Positions 41,708 through 51,761 of a stretch of DNA of 64,000 nt are shown piece after piece. Each line of letters opens with the position of its first letter. Within the stretch, counting starts at the first letter, position 1. This DNA is from CAKZQX01 sp034437035 (GTDB lineage: Bacteria > Chloroflexota > Chloroflexia > Chloroflexales > Chloroflexaceae), in contig DAOTUI010000283.1 of the NCBI GenBank assembly GCA_034437035.1, positions 19,976 through 83,975 of the forward strand. The letters are read 5' to 3'. A program made the position numbers and the translations under genes. The notes under the pieces were generated by a model that saw only the letters and a program-made list of their open reading frames with translations, ran no database searches and had not been told where the DNA came from.

Positions 41708-42751
41708 TTAATCCGCGATCTGCACACCCTCACCCTCGATCAAGCAGCCGACTTGCCGTGCCTCGGGCACGGCTGCCAGGGCTGCAGCAACCGCATCTGC
41801 CGGGACGATGACCAGCATGCCCAGGCCCATGTTGAAGGCGTGGAAAGCTTCCTGCTCCGGGAGGTTGCCCAGGCGCAGAAGCAGATCAAAGATCGGGGGC
41901 ACTTCCCAGGTGCCACGCCGGATCACCGCACCCAGCCGCAGGCCGGACTGCTCCGTCGCCGCGGCCCAGACACGCGGCAAATTGTCCAGCACGCCGCCGC
42001 CGGTAATATGGGCCAGCGCTTTGACCGGGACGGTTGCGCGCAGGCGGGTTACTTCCTCCAGGTAGGAGCGATGCACCGCCAGCAGTGCCGCGCCCACGCT
42101 CACGCCACCGAGTTCAGCCGGACAGGCATCGTAGGCCAGGTGCTGTTCGACCAGGCGCCGGGCCAGCGAGTAGCCGTTGGTGTGCAGGCCGCCGGCAGGC
42201 AGCGCCAGAATCGCATCGCCGGGAGCCAGATCGGTGCGGGGCAGCATCTGTTCCCGCGCGACCACGCCAACGATGGTTCCGGCCAGGTCAAACGCCCCCG
42301 CCACGTAGACATTGGGCATTTCCGCAGTTTCACCGCCGAGCAGGGCACAGCGTGCTGCCCGGCATGCCTGCGCCACGCCGCCTACCACCGCCGCGACCAT
42401 CGCCGGATCGAGTTGCGCTGCGGCGATATAGTCCAGGAAGAAGAGCGGCTGCGCGCCCTGCACCAGGATATCGTTCACGCAGTGGTTCACCAGATCTTGC
42501 CCGACCGTGTCATAGCGCCGCATTGCCGCCGCCACCAGTGTTTTGGTGCCGACCCCATCGGTGCTGGCGACCAGGATAGGCGATTCAACCCCCGCCAGCG
42601 CCAGGCCGGCATCGAAGCAGCCGCCAAATGCGCCCATGCCCGCCAGCACCGCCGGGCCGTGCGTGGCACGCACGGCTGCGGCCATCAGCTCTTTTGCGCG
42701 GGTTGCTGCGGCAATATCTACCCCGGCCGCCCGGTAAGTTGATTCTCGCAT
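41708..42751 (-). CDS. purM: Phosphoribosylformylglycinamidine cyclo-ligase
   Basis: The 347-residue AIR synthetase closes the imidazole ring in purine synthesis using ATP. Recognisable motifs are 'LVASTDGVGTKTLVA', 'DLVNHCVNDILVQGAQPLFFLDY', 'CALLGGETAEMPNVY', 'LPAGGLHTNGYSLARRLV' and 'HITGGGVLDNLPRV'. The length fits the family. It follows hisG upstream on the same strand with a 58-base gap; an octamer array touches its stop. Confidence 0.95.
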   Translation of the reverse strand: MRESTYRAAGVDIAAATRAKELMAAAVRATHGPAVLAGMGAFGGCFDAGLALAGVESPILVASTDGVGTKTLVAAAMRRYDTVGQDLVNHCVNDILVQGAQPLFFLDYIAAAQLDPAMVAAVVGGVAQACRAARCALLGGETAEMPNVYVAGAFDLAGTIVGVVAREQMLPRTDLAPGDAILALPAGGLHTNGYSLARRLVEQHLAYDACPAELGGVSVGAALLAVHRSYLEEVTRLRATVPVKALAHITGGGVLDNLPRVWAAATEQSGLRLGAVIRRGTWEVPPIFDLLLRLGNLPEQEAFHAFNMGLGMLVIVPADAVAAALAAVPEARQVGCLIEGEGVQIAD

Positions 42752-42809
42752 ACGTTCCTTTTGCCAGTCAGGACTCTCGCTCTACAAATTACGTCATACG
42801 GACTACGGA

Positions 42810-43835
42810 TTACTCCAGCTTCGCCAGCAACTGCATGTAGGCTTCGCTCTGGGCCTGAAACACATACTGCACCGGCAGCACCGTCAGCGAAACCGCCCCG
42901 ATGCTACGCAGGTAGTCCAGCGCCGGCAGCAACTCCTCCTGCGGCAGAACCATGTTCACGGCATACCAGTTCTCCGCTGTGGTAGCCGCATCGGAGACCG
43001 TATGTTTGCTCCAGACGGGTGAAATAGTCGGCCCTTGCAGCCCCGCCAACTCCGGCCGAGCTGTGACCAGCCGCCCGACCGCCTCAACCGAGGTTCCGCA
43101 CATGTTGGCCGTCACCGTGTGGAAGAGCCGCCCCCGCCGGCGCGCCTCGATCAACTCCAACAATTGGCGCGCCAATGCCAGCCGCGCCGGATCGTTGCGC
43201 AACGTGCGGCGACTACCCACCAGGCAGGCCTGGGAGCGCAGGATCGGTCCACCCACGATTTTAAGCTGGTTATCCCGTAGCGCCGTGCCCGTCTCGGTGA
43301 TATCGGCGATAATATCGGCATAGCCCAGACTCGGCGCGGCCTCGGTTGCCCCCTCGGAGGGCACCAGACGAAAGGCGTTGATACCATGCATATAGCAGAA
43401 GCGCCGCACCGTGTTGGGGAATTTGGTAGCGATGCGCAGCGGCCGCCCCTGCCCCTGCAGTTCAACCGCCAGGTCTGCCAGATCTTGCAATGAGCTCACG
43501 TCGATCCATGCCTGTGGCACCGCAAAGACCAGTTCGACCCGCCAGAAGCCCAGATCTTCGTAGAGGATCAGCAGATCTTCATCATCGTCACGGCGCTCAC
43601 GGACCAGATCCATCCCGGTAATGCCGACATCGATCGTCCCTTCGGCTACCTTCTCGACAATATCAGAGGGGCGGTGCAGCAGCACCTCCGTGTCGGGCAA
43701 ACCGCGCAGCGTAGCGATATACTGGCGTGGATTGGCGCGCGAAATCCGGAGGCCACAGCTCTCCAATAACGACACCGATCCATCGTAGCCGGAACCTTTT
43801 GAGGGTATTGCAAAACGTAGCATAGTATTCGGCAT
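42810..43835 (-). CDS. hisG: ATP phosphoribosyltransferase, long form
   Basis: The 341-residue enzyme begins histidine synthesis by joining ATP and PRPP. 'LRFAIPSKG' opens the catalytic domain, 'DVGITGMDLV' and 'LRIATKFPNTVRRF' are conserved, and 'EGATEAAPSLGYADIIADITETGTALRDN' is the PRPP-binding region. The C-terminal ~90 residues form the ACT-like regulatory domain of the long form ('YAVNMVLPQEEL' onward), which does not need HisZ. The start may be 43835 or 43823; neither has a good ribosome-binding site. It lies 26 bases after the creatininase gene. Confidence 0.93.
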   Translation of the reverse strand: MPNTMLRFAIPSKGSGYDGSVSLLESCGLRISRANPRQYIATLRGLPDTEVLLHRPSDIVEKVAEGTIDVGITGMDLVRERRDDDEDLLILYEDLGFWRVELVFAVPQAWIDVSSLQDLADLAVELQGQGRPLRIATKFPNTVRRFCYMHGINAFRLVPSEGATEAAPSLGYADIIADITETGTALRDNQLKIVGGPILRSQACLVGSRRTLRNDPARLALARQLLELIEARRRGRLFHTVTANMCGTSVEAVGRLVTARPELAGLQGPTISPVWSKHTVSDAATTAENWYAVNMVLPQEELLPALDYLRSIGAVSLTVLPVQYVFQAQSEAYMQLLAKLE

Positions 43836-43861
43836 CAGGAGTGCCGGGCGTGAGTTGCTTC

Positions 43862-44842
43862 TCACTGATTGCCCGTTGAGTTGTCCGACCCCCACTCCTT
43901 CGCCTTCAGCCTCCCATTTACCTTGCCTGGATCCTGGTCCTGACGTTCGTTCCGCGCCGCGCCATCCGCTGTGGGGCCGTGCGTTATCGGGTCATCCGGT
44001 GCCGGTTCATCCGTGGTGGGCGGTTGATCGCCCGCCGGCGCAGTCATATTTTCCCACCAGAGCTGCGCCGCTTCTTCGGGCGAAGCATTCTTACAGTGGT
44101 CAATATAAGCTTGATAGCGCACCCGGCGGCGCTCGTAGAGTACCTGAAGCGATGCCACGCTCCCCTCATGCAGCAGTTGCCGCACCGCGCCGGCCATCCG
44201 TTTGACCGCCAGATCGAGCGTTGTATTGCCCAGCGAGGCCGAAGCCAGTCCGCGTGGGTCGCGCCCCAGTACACCGCTGTCGGCCGGGGCCAGTGCGCCG
44301 GTCCCCAGCGCATCCAGGTCAACCAGATTCGCCCGGAGCGCCAGCAGCACCGATGTCTCCCAGAGGGCTCCGTGATCCAGCATCTCTTCGTCAACCAGGG
44401 CCAGCGGTGGCAACGCCAGCACCAGCAGGCCGGCATGCTGCTGCATGGCCTGCATTGCAGTCTCCATCAGCACTAACTCGTGCGCCGGCGCATAGTGCCC
44501 GCTGATAACCACAATAACCCGCCAGCCCGCGCCCGCCAGTTGTGCAAAGATATCTGCCCAGAGCCGCCGCACCGTCTCGCCGGCTATCGCCAGCGAGGCA
44601 GCATGCGGCATAGCGGTAATCGGCCACCAGGTCGTTGGTAGGAGCACGCCCCCGGTACATTGCGCGATACGCTCGGCAACGCCCTCGGCAATCATTCCAT
44701 CGAGTCCCAGTGGCAGATGCGGCCCATGCCATTCCAGCGCGCCCCAGGGCAGATAGGCGACCGGCACCGCCGCGCGAATAGCCGCCAGCGCATCCGGACG
44801 TAGTTCGGTATACTTTCCCCAGCGAGGTGTTGCTGCTGACAT
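43862..44842 (-). CDS. Creatininase-family amidohydrolase
   Basis: The 326-residue protein has the creatininase metal-site pattern: 'LPWGALEWHGPHLPLGLDGMIAEGVAERI' (Glu, His and Asp ligands) and 'VIVVISGHYAPAHE' (His ligand). Family members hydrolyse cyclic amides or act in cofactor maturation (for example formamide hydrolase in riboflavin/F420 pathways, or MftE peptidase), so the substrate is unclear. A low-complexity charged tail (residues ~270-326) is atypical. It sits between hisG and the hisS-like gene, with an upstream heptamer array covering its leader. Confidence 0.82.
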   Translation of the reverse strand: MSAATPRWGKYTELRPDALAAIRAAVPVAYLPWGALEWHGPHLPLGLDGMIAEGVAERIAQCTGGVLLPTTWWPITAMPHAASLAIAGETVRRLWADIFAQLAGAGWRVIVVISGHYAPAHELVLMETAMQAMQQHAGLLVLALPPLALVDEEMLDHGALWETSVLLALRANLVDLDALGTGALAPADSGVLGRDPRGLASASLGNTTLDLAVKRMAGAVRQLLHEGSVASLQVLYERRRVRYQAYIDHCKNASPEEAAQLWWENMTAPAGDQPPTTDEPAPDDPITHGPTADGAARNERQDQDPGKVNGRLKAKEWGSDNSTGNQ

Positions 44843-44856
44843 CGGTTCTCCATATC

Positions 44857-44946
<90 letters not shown>

Positions 44947-44947
<1 letters not shown>

Positions 44948-46392
44948 TAAAACTCTTCGATCCGGCGGCGCTGCTCTTCGCGGGTATGCAGATTGCGCCA
45001 GACCAGTTCGCCCCGCGCGCGCTCCTCCGTGCCGACAATTGCTACATAGTCTACACCCCGGCGCGCGGCATCACGCAGGTTGTTGGTAACGCCCCGCCCA
45101 CGCACATCCACCATCACCACATAGTCGCGTTCGCGCAACCGCTGCGCAACCGTGAGCGCGTAGGGATAATCGGCATCGGCGACGGGCATCACCAACACTT
45201 CCAATCGGCGTTCGGGTGCGGCGCTATCGGTCTGGGCAGCAGCGATCCGTTCCAGCCCATAGGCAAACCCGATGGCGGGCACCGCCTGACGGCCACCCAG
45301 CGCCAGCACCAGATCGTCGTAACGTCCCCCGCCACACAACTGATACTCTTCAGCGTCATAGATTTCAAAGATTAACCCAGTATAATATTGTAATCCGCGC
45401 CCCAGGCCAAAATCCAGCACGATCCGCTCGTGTGACAGGCCATGTGCGGCCAGCAGTGTCAACACCGCTTCGAGTTCGTCCAGCGCGCCGGTTGGCAGAT
45501 TGTGTTCCGCCAGCAGCGCGGCGGCCTGGGGCAGCGCCTCAGCGGGGATGCCCCGGATCCGGCTCAACTGCTGCAGCAACGCCATCGCCTGCTCCACGCG
45601 CGGTTGGTCATCACCCCGGCGCATTTTGCGCACCAGCCGGTTGACAATTGCTTCGGGTGGACGGGTGCCAAAATTCAGGTTGACCTGCATGGCCCGCAGG
45701 GTATGCAGCAGCAGCGCCGTCGCCTTTTCGTCGTCCAGACCTTCGAGCAGCGAGGGATCGAGCGGCAGATCATCCGGCGGCCCATCCAGGCGGGAGCGAA
45801 TCGCTGCATCACCCTGGGTACGCAAGCGCTCCAGGCCCCAGACGAGCAACCCCTGGGTACGCTCGGCCAAACCCAGATTGCTCAACAGGCTGCGTGTCAG
45901 GCCGATATGTCCGATTGTCACGCGGTAGTCCGACACGCCGGCCGCATCCAGACCGGCGCAGGCCAGCGCCAGCACTTCGGCATCGGCGCGCGGCGCAGGT
46001 CCACCAACCAGTTCTACACCCACCTGGGTAAACTGGCGATAGGTGGTGCGCTGCGGTCGCTCGTAGCGAAACACGGGGCCACTGTAGGCCAACCGCAACG
46101 GCAGCGGTTGCTCCTGCATATGCGTCACATAGGCGCGCAGCACTGAAGCGGTCCACTCCGGGCGCAGGGCCAGATCACGCCCACCGAAGCTAAACTCGTA
46201 GACGCGACCGACCAGTTCTTCGCCCAGCTTACGCAGGTAGATATCCCGATGCTCAATCACCGGCAGATCGAGCATGGCATAGCCATACCGCGCCAGCAGA
46301 TCTTCCAGCATAACGCGTATTCGCGCCAGGGTGTGCTGCTCGGACGGCAGAATGTCGTGCATGCCCCGGACGGCTTCAATCGTCGCGCTCAC
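44947..46392 (-). CDS. hisS: Histidyl-tRNA synthetase-like protein
   Basis: The 481-residue class II synthetase-like protein has motif 1-2 ('RGMHDILPSEQ', 'LRPEWTASVLRAYV', 'FRYERPQRTTYRQFTQVGVE'), the histidine-specific 'GLGRGLQYYTGLIFEIYD' and 'LCGGGRYDDL', motif 3 ('IGFAYGLERI') and a C-terminal anticodon-binding-like domain ('VLVMPVADADYPYALTVAQRLRE'). The C-terminal domain favours HisS over the regulatory paralogue HisZ, and the long-form HisG nearby would not need HisZ. Motif 2 lacks the usual Gly-Arg before YRQF, so an atypical or paralogous role is possible. Confidence 0.75.
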
Positions 46393-46512
46393 AGTATATC
46401 CTCAGAACTACATTCACTCGAAATTGTGAGGGGTATTGTACCCTATCTGTTGCAGGGGAACAAGCGCAGTCGGCACCATAACCGAAGCAAAAGAGGCGAG
46501 CCGGCAACCGGC

Positions 46513-46562
46513 CCGCCTCACGCCTCACGCCTCACGTTTCACGCTTCACGCCTCACGCCTCA
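46513..46562. repeat. CGTGAGG heptamer array at the nrdJ stop
   Basis: On the minus strand seven units (CGTGAGG, CGTGAAG, CGTGAAA, then CGTGAGG) begin at the TGA of nrdJ. The unit equals that at the von Willebrand gene end. Confidence 0.8.
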
Positions 46563-48857
46563 GAAATCCGTCTCGCACATGCCGGCAGAGCAGGCCAACT
46601 CCTGCGCGGCGGTGGTCAGGTCTTCCTCCTCGTAGCGGTAGATCTTCGAGAAGTCGATGGCCGGGAACGCGGCGGCGCGGCGCTCATACTCGGCCTGGCT
46701 GATCTCAACATAGGGCATCTGGGCATAGTTGGCATCGAATGCCGGCAGGAAGGTCAGCCCACCGATCTGATCGCGGTGCTCCCAGACCCACTTCATCAAG
46801 TCAAGTACTTCGTCGGGGCGATAGGTAATCGTGGCCGAGGGATTATGCTCCGTCCAGTAGAGCTTGTTCTGCAGCCAGAACTCACACTGCTGGATGGCCG
46901 AGCGATCCTGGCGCGTGATGGCGTTCTCCGGCGCTTTGACCGGGAAGTGAATCACCCAGGTATTCGCATTATCGGGCGTCTGTCCATTCTCCGGGTCCAT
47001 CGGCACCCCCGCGCTGCGCAGCACATGAAAGAGCGGCGAGTAGGTCGCCACGCGCACATTGCGTACATAGTAGGGTGCCCAGCGCGCATGCAACCCGGAT
47101 GAGCAATTAAGCAACTGTGATGAGTTCCCACTCGGTTTCACACATGTAATCGCCGCCGACTGGTTAATCCCCAGTGCCGCCGCCGTCTCCCGGTTGACCC
47201 CGATAGCCACCTGGAGCAACTGCGCCTTGACCTGCGCATCCTGCGTCACCGGGCTATCCATCTGGCCGGTGATATCTACGCCCAGCAGCCGCTCTTCGTC
47301 GCAGTTCTGCTGCCACATCGGGCGCAGACCGGGGAAGTAGGTCGCCAGCGACTGGATGGTCCCGATGATCGTGGCAACCCCAACTTTTTCGCGGAGGCTT
47401 TCGATGGTATCATCAGCACAGGCTACAGCAGCAGTAAGGTTACAGAATTCCCATGTTTTTAGAAGTATCTCTCCGCATGGGTTAGTCCCAAAATCCGCCG
47501 CCTGCCGTCGCGCCGGCTTCATCGCATTGGCCGCTTCGCGGTTGAAGATCCCCGGCTCGCCCCGCCCCGACTCGACCATCTCCATAAACTGATGGATAAA
47601 CTCCTGCTGCGTAAAGCCACCCCTGGGCCAGACCGCCGAGTTGTTCGCGTTCCAGCGCCGGCTGTTCTCGCGCTCGAAATCGCCCGACTTGCACAGGCGC
47701 ATCTCGTCGTCGTCGTGGTCAAACAGGGCTAACATTGCTGTTCGACGCATGCCACCGCTCACCGCCGCATTACCGACGGCGCACATCATATCGTGGGCAT
47801 CAATCGGGCGCAGGAAGCTCCCCGCCCGGGCCAGGACGCGCGAGCGCACAAAATCCAGCATCATCCGCAGCGGCTCGGGGCCGGAAGCGCGCCCGCCCTT
47901 GGTGCGCAGCGGCGCGCCCGCCTGCCGCAACTGTGCGAGATCAAACCGGATATCGCCACCCTCGAACCAGGTTTCCAGACCGACTCGCAGTGCCTCGGCC
48001 CATCCCTCGGCGGAGTCGGGCACGACAAAGGTGTCGCGCATCAGGCCGGTTGGGCGTTTAACCCGGGGGAAGTTCTCAACATAGTGGCTCTCGACGGAGT
48101 AGCCCACCCCACACCCGCTCATCGAGATAATCAGCGCCTCAACAAATGAGTCGATACTCTCCACCGGCTGGTAGCTGCAGTTGTAGAGCGTAATATTATT
48201 GCGGCGTGCGGCGGCACCCGCCATCGCCAGCAGCCGCATCGAGGGCATCGCGCGCATCTCCAGGATGGCCCGGCGAATCCGCTCATAGGTGGCAGCGGGC
48301 AGCCGATCCCCGGCCAGTTCATGCAGATACCCGACCGTGCGGTCAACCGTTTCGATCCAGGTTTCGCGGCGGCCCAGATCATAGTTGAAGCGGGAATACT
48401 TGTCGAAGAACTGGAACTTCTGCAGCGGTGTAGGAAAATACTGGTCCGACTCAGCAAAGGCGCTACGCACCGTTTCAGGAATGGGCCGGCGCTCCCGCGC
48501 CCGCGCCCGTTCGGCGCGGTAGAGAATGTAGCGCTTGGCGGCCTCAAATTCACCCGCCGCCTGCAACACCATCTCGACAATATCCTGCACATCCTCAACC
48601 GTTGGGGGCGAACCGTTGGCTTTGGCGGCAAGAATATTGACAACATGCCGGGCAATGTCGGGAATCCGCGCCTGGGGCGTACGGTTAAAGCCGGCAAAAC
48701 AGCGTGCCATCGCATTCTCGATCCGCGCGATATCGAACGACACGATGCGGCCATCACGCTTGACAATACTGGTCGGCACAGAGATGCCCGCCTGGTCGAG
48801 ATCGAGAAAGGCCCGCGACGAACTGCCGTTCGCCGGGCTGGTCTCTCGCATGGTCAT
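46560..48857 (-). CDS. nrdJ: Adenosylcobalamin-dependent (class II) ribonucleotide reductase
   Basis: The 765-residue enzyme makes deoxyribonucleotides using adenosylcobalamin. An ATP-cone-like N-terminus ('VKRDGRIVSFDIARIENAMARCF', residues 20-110) precedes the barrel. 'SMRLLAMAGAAARRNNITLYNCSY' holds the first active-site Cys region. 'SGCGVGYSVESHYV' and 'TNPCGEILLKTWEFCNLTAAV' contain the radical-site Cys and Glu motifs of monomeric RtpR-type enzymes. The C-terminal tail 'CSAGMCETDF' carries the shuttle cysteines. GAGGAGG precedes the ATG. The leader is about 240 bases with two DnaA-like boxes. Confidence 0.92.
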   Translation of the reverse strand: MTMRETSPANGSSSRAFLDLDQAGISVPTSIVKRDGRIVSFDIARIENAMARCFAGFNRTPQARIPDIARHVVNILAAKANGSPPTVEDVQDIVEMVLQAAGEFEAAKRYILYRAERARARERRPIPETVRSAFAESDQYFPTPLQKFQFFDKYSRFNYDLGRRETWIETVDRTVGYLHELAGDRLPAATYERIRRAILEMRAMPSMRLLAMAGAAARRNNITLYNCSYQPVESIDSFVEALIISMSGCGVGYSVESHYVENFPRVKRPTGLMRDTFVVPDSAEGWAEALRVGLETWFEGGDIRFDLAQLRQAGAPLRTKGGRASGPEPLRMMLDFVRSRVLARAGSFLRPIDAHDMMCAVGNAAVSGGMRRTAMLALFDHDDDEMRLCKSGDFERENSRRWNANNSAVWPRGGFTQQEFIHQFMEMVESGRGEPGIFNREAANAMKPARRQAADFGTNPCGEILLKTWEFCNLTAAVACADDTIESLREKVGVATIIGTIQSLATYFPGLRPMWQQNCDEERLLGVDITGQMDSPVTQDAQVKAQLLQVAIGVNRETAAALGINQSAAITCVKPSGNSSQLLNCSSGLHARWAPYYVRNVRVATYSPLFHVLRSAGVPMDPENGQTPDNANTWVIHFPVKAPENAITRQDRSAIQQCEFWLQNKLYWTEHNPSATITYRPDEVLDLMKWVWEHRDQIGGLTFLPAFDANYAQMPYVEISQAEYERRAAAFPAIDFSKIYRYEEEDLTTAAQELACSAGMCETDF

Positions 48858-49032
48858 AGTGCCTCCTCACTACAGATGGCTCTGCAACAAAATGTAAGCG
48901 CCAGGGTGCAGGATCAAAATAATCCGGACAGCTTGGCGCTATTACGACACGAAATATTATGGTAACAAGAAACAGGGTAAGGAACGACGAGTCAACATCC
49001 AGACAGCAACGATGTAGAAATGGCTTTTTCGG

Positions 49033-49052
49033 TTATCCACAAGTTTTCCACA
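49033..49052 (+). promoter_or_regulatory. Two adjacent DnaA boxes in the nrdJ leader
   Basis: TTATCCACA (49033-49041), identical to the strongest E. coli DnaA box, is followed after two bases by TTTTCCACA (49044-49052), one mismatch away, in the same orientation. They lie downstream of the predicted nrdJ start point. DnaA control of nrd genes is known in other bacteria. Confidence 0.6.
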
Positions 49053-49107
49053 TTTCGTGCATTTTATCAAAACAAGCCCCTAAATGTAGCGTCTCCAACC
49101 GGCTGTG

Positions 49108-49137
49108 AGTGTACCATAGCTCTGGCTTTTCTGTCAA
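49108..49137 (-). promoter_or_regulatory. Predicted nrdJ promoter
   Basis: On the minus strand TTGACA (49137-49132) and TACACT (49113-49108) are 18 bases apart. The transcript would start near 49101, giving a leader of about 245 bases before ATG 48857. Confidence 0.55.
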
Positions 49138-49236
49138 AAGTATTTGACATAAAGAAAACACTCCTTCATAGGCATTGCCCTGCCATGAAGGAGTCACTGG
49201 TGTAAATATCCGTTTAAAACCGGCGCGAATTGCCCA

Positions 49237-50082
49237 TCAGTCCGGCTGTGTACGGCGGAAGGCATAGGCGATACTCTCCTGGAGATTCGCCAGCGTGGGG
49301 ATATCCCGCAGATCGATGCCCAGTTGCACCACCGTCTGCGCAATCTCCGGGCTGATACCCACCAGGATCACCTGCGCGCCAACCAGCCGGACCGCGCGGG
49401 CCGTCTGCACCAGATGGTTGACAACGCCGGTATCGACCACCGGCACGCCGGTGATATCGACAATCACCATATCGGCCTGATGGGTGTTGATCGCCTGCAG
49501 CAACTGCTCCATAATCTGGGTTGCGCGCCGGCTGTCGATCATGCCGACCAGCGGCACAACAATCACCCCGTCGTGAACCGGCAGGATGGGCGTGCTCAAC
49601 TCGCGGATCGTTCGCTGCTGAGCCACCAGTTGCTCAGACTGAAACCGCATCTCGGCGCGGGCCTGCTCCAGCGCACTATCGAACCCGGAGATAAACTGGT
49701 TGCCGAAGAGTCGCAGGCGATCCTCCAACTGCCGCACGGTTGCCGGCGGCCAGGGCGCGCGCCCCTGGAGAAACTGATCGAGGCGCTGCAGCAGATGCTC
49801 ACGAAAGCAATCCATCGAACCGAGCGCCTCACGCAATGTAAAGTTGCTGACGGCGCGGCGCCGGCTAAGCGACTGGCAGTAGGCCACTAACGCGGTTGTG
49901 TCGTTCTGTTCCAGGCTGTGGGCAACGGTTAAGAGCGACTGGCGGACCGCACTGCGCAGGTCTACCGGGGGCGTGGCGGTGTAGTGCGGGCCAAGTCGCG
50001 CAATCCGGTCGGCCAGTTCATCTAACCCGGCATCGGCCTGTTCCCGGAGAAAGCAACCAAATTCCTGAAGTTCGCGGGTCAT
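49237..50082 (-). CDS. RsbR-like STAS-domain regulator
   Basis: The 281-residue protein has an N-terminal helical domain (residues 1-130) similar to the RsbR N-terminal globin-like/sensor domains, a coiled linker ('LVAQQRTIRELSTPILPVHDG') and a C-terminal STAS domain ('VIVVPLVGMIDSRRATQIMEQL', 'VIVDITGVPVVDTGVVNHLV', 'VILVGISPEIAQTVVQLG'). The Thr in 'VDITG' and the preceding Ser in 'MIDSRR' match phosphorylation positions of stressosome RsbR. It is followed upstream by sbcD with a 7-base gap. Confidence 0.88.
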   Translation of the reverse strand: MTRELQEFGCFLREQADAGLDELADRIARLGPHYTATPPVDLRSAVRQSLLTVAHSLEQNDTTALVAYCQSLSRRRAVSNFTLREALGSMDCFREHLLQRLDQFLQGRAPWPPATVRQLEDRLRLFGNQFISGFDSALEQARAEMRFQSEQLVAQQRTIRELSTPILPVHDGVIVVPLVGMIDSRRATQIMEQLLQAINTHQADMVIVDITGVPVVDTGVVNHLVQTARAVRLVGAQVILVGISPEIAQTVVQLGIDLRDIPTLANLQESIAYAFRRTQPD

Positions 50083-50089
50083 AGATGCC

Positions 50090-51313
50090 TCACTCCTGGG
50101 CCGGCAGTTCGTCAGCGGCAGTCAGCAGAACAGACATCCGGTCAGGGTCAGTATTTTTGGCCTGCAGATAGAGTTCCAGGGCGCGGCGCGGTGTCAGCCC
50201 ATCGCGCAGTTCCCGCCCGGCATCACCAAAGCGCCCACGCGTTTCGCGCTCGACATCAATCACAATCGCGGCAATCACAAAGGCGCCGGCGGCTTCCAAC
50301 TCCACACGGATCGTCTCTTCGCGCAGGGTAGTGGTCTGCTCCTGCGTCGCCTTGACTTCCACCCGCACCACGGCGTCTTCCAGGTTATGCCGGGCCAGCG
50401 CATGCGAGACCCGCCCCTGCGGATCACTGCTGCGGCGCACATCTACATCAATGCTAATAAACGGACGCGCCGCCAGCTTGTGGAACTGCCAGCGGGTTGC
50501 CGCCTTCGCCAACTCCACCAGCACGCAGCCTTTGTCTTCCTGGCGCTCGCCAAAGTCGATCCGCTCAATGCTGCCGGGATAGACAATCGGCGGATGCGCA
50601 CCCAGCGACTGATGCTTGTGAATATGCCCCAGCGCCACATAGTCAATCGCCGCGTGGGAGACCACACTCCGCGAGAGCGTCAGATCCTGCCCCAGCGTAA
50701 TATTGCGCTCAGCGCCGACCTGTGCGCCATCGAGCGTGCCATGCAGCGTCAGAATCGCCGGGATGTCGCGGTCCAGCCTGTCGGCAGTATTCTCGATAAA
50801 TGCATCCAGCCGTTTGCGCAACTCCGCTTCGATCTCGCCAAACGAGGCCAGCCGCAGCTCTTCGCGGGTCATCAGGCTGTGGCGCGTAACCCAGGGGACT
50901 GCGATAATCTGCACGGGACCGGAACGGGTGTCGATGCGGTGCAGCTTCGGGCGATCGGCAACAGTGACACCCTCAACACCGAGTGTACCAAAAATCTCGA
51001 CCGAATGTGCCCGCCCAATCGAGGGCGAAATATCGTGATTTCCCGTCAGAATAAAGACCGGCACCCCCGCGCCGGATAACCGGCGGATGCGGCGGGCAAA
51101 CTCGCGCTGGTGCGTCGGATTCGGTGTACGATTCTTGTAGATATCGCCCGCGATCAGCACCAGGTCAACCTCTTCCTCCAGCCCCAGGTCAATCGCCTCG
51201 TCCAGGCGGGCCAGATAGTCGAGCAGGCGCGTATGCAACCCGGTGGCCGGGTCAATCCGCCCATAGTTTTCAATGCCAATATGCAAATCGGCCAGGTGGA
51301 GTAGTTTGATCAT
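50090..51313 (-). CDS. sbcD: SbcD/Mre11-type DNA exonuclease
   Basis: The 407-residue metallophosphoesterase would process hairpins and protein-blocked DNA ends, normally with SbcC. All five metal motifs are seen: 'LADLHIGIENY', 'LIAGDIYKNRTP', 'ILTGNHDISPS', 'LTLHGTLDGA' and 'ALGHIHKHQSL'. The length and the C-terminal capping domain fit SbcD. No sbcC gene is adjacent; it may be elsewhere. Its activity on hairpins is of note because long perfect palindromes are dispersed through this region. Confidence 0.9.
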   Translation of the reverse strand: MIKLLHLADLHIGIENYGRIDPATGLHTRLLDYLARLDEAIDLGLEEEVDLVLIAGDIYKNRTPNPTHQREFARRIRRLSGAGVPVFILTGNHDISPSIGRAHSVEIFGTLGVEGVTVADRPKLHRIDTRSGPVQIIAVPWVTRHSLMTREELRLASFGEIEAELRKRLDAFIENTADRLDRDIPAILTLHGTLDGAQVGAERNITLGQDLTLSRSVVSHAAIDYVALGHIHKHQSLGAHPPIVYPGSIERIDFGERQEDKGCVLVELAKAATRWQFHKLAARPFISIDVDVRRSSDPQGRVSHALARHNLEDAVVRVEVKATQEQTTTLREETIRVELEAAGAFVIAAIVIDVERETRGRFGDAGRELRDGLTPRRALELYLQAKNTDPDRMSVLLTAADELPAQE

Positions 51314-51542
51314 AGGGTTATGCTACTTGCATTTCAGCCATCCGGCTGAACGGGGGCAGCATAGCACAGGCCGGCAAAAGGGGCAAGCGACCGGCCGGTT
51401 GCGGCGAACCGGCGCAGGAGGCGCAAAACCATAGGTGGATGCCCCCCTCGCCGCTGTCTCTATCACAACCCTAAACTCGTCGTAGTGCCGCCTTCAGGCG
51501 GTTGAGAGCGGCGTCCCGCAGAACCAATTCACAACCAATTTA

Positions 51543-51737
51543 CAGGACTTACGCGGTCACTCCTTGAGAAACTGGTTTCGCCTCCGGCAGGGTGGAACCG
51601 AGCATCCTTGTTCACGAACATTTGGCTCTGTGAGCCAAATGTTCGTGAACAAGATAAAAAAGTACCATGCTGCCGCAGGCGAAGACTGCCGTTGTGGGAG
51701 CACATGTCTGATGTGTACGCCCACCGCGTAACTCGTG
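51543..51737 (+). mobile_element. MITE copy J, full length, with target duplication
   Basis: CAGGACTTACGCGGT and ACCGCGTAACTCGTG end it. CAATTTA flanks both sides (51536-51542 and 51738-51744). The centre is a perfect 22-bp stem (51607-51628 with 51632-51653, loop TGT). It lies between sbcD and the end of metF. Confidence 0.9.
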
Positions 51738-51761
51738 CAATTTAGGATTGCTATATCACGG

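Noticed and set aside
49033..49052. Replication origin from DnaA boxes
   Set aside because: Only two boxes, no AT-rich unwinding region, and no dnaA, dnaN or parAB genes nearby.
48858..49100. Cobalamin riboswitch in the nrdJ leader
   Set aside because: The leader is long and the enzyme uses adenosylcobalamin, but I could not find the conserved B12-box sequence.
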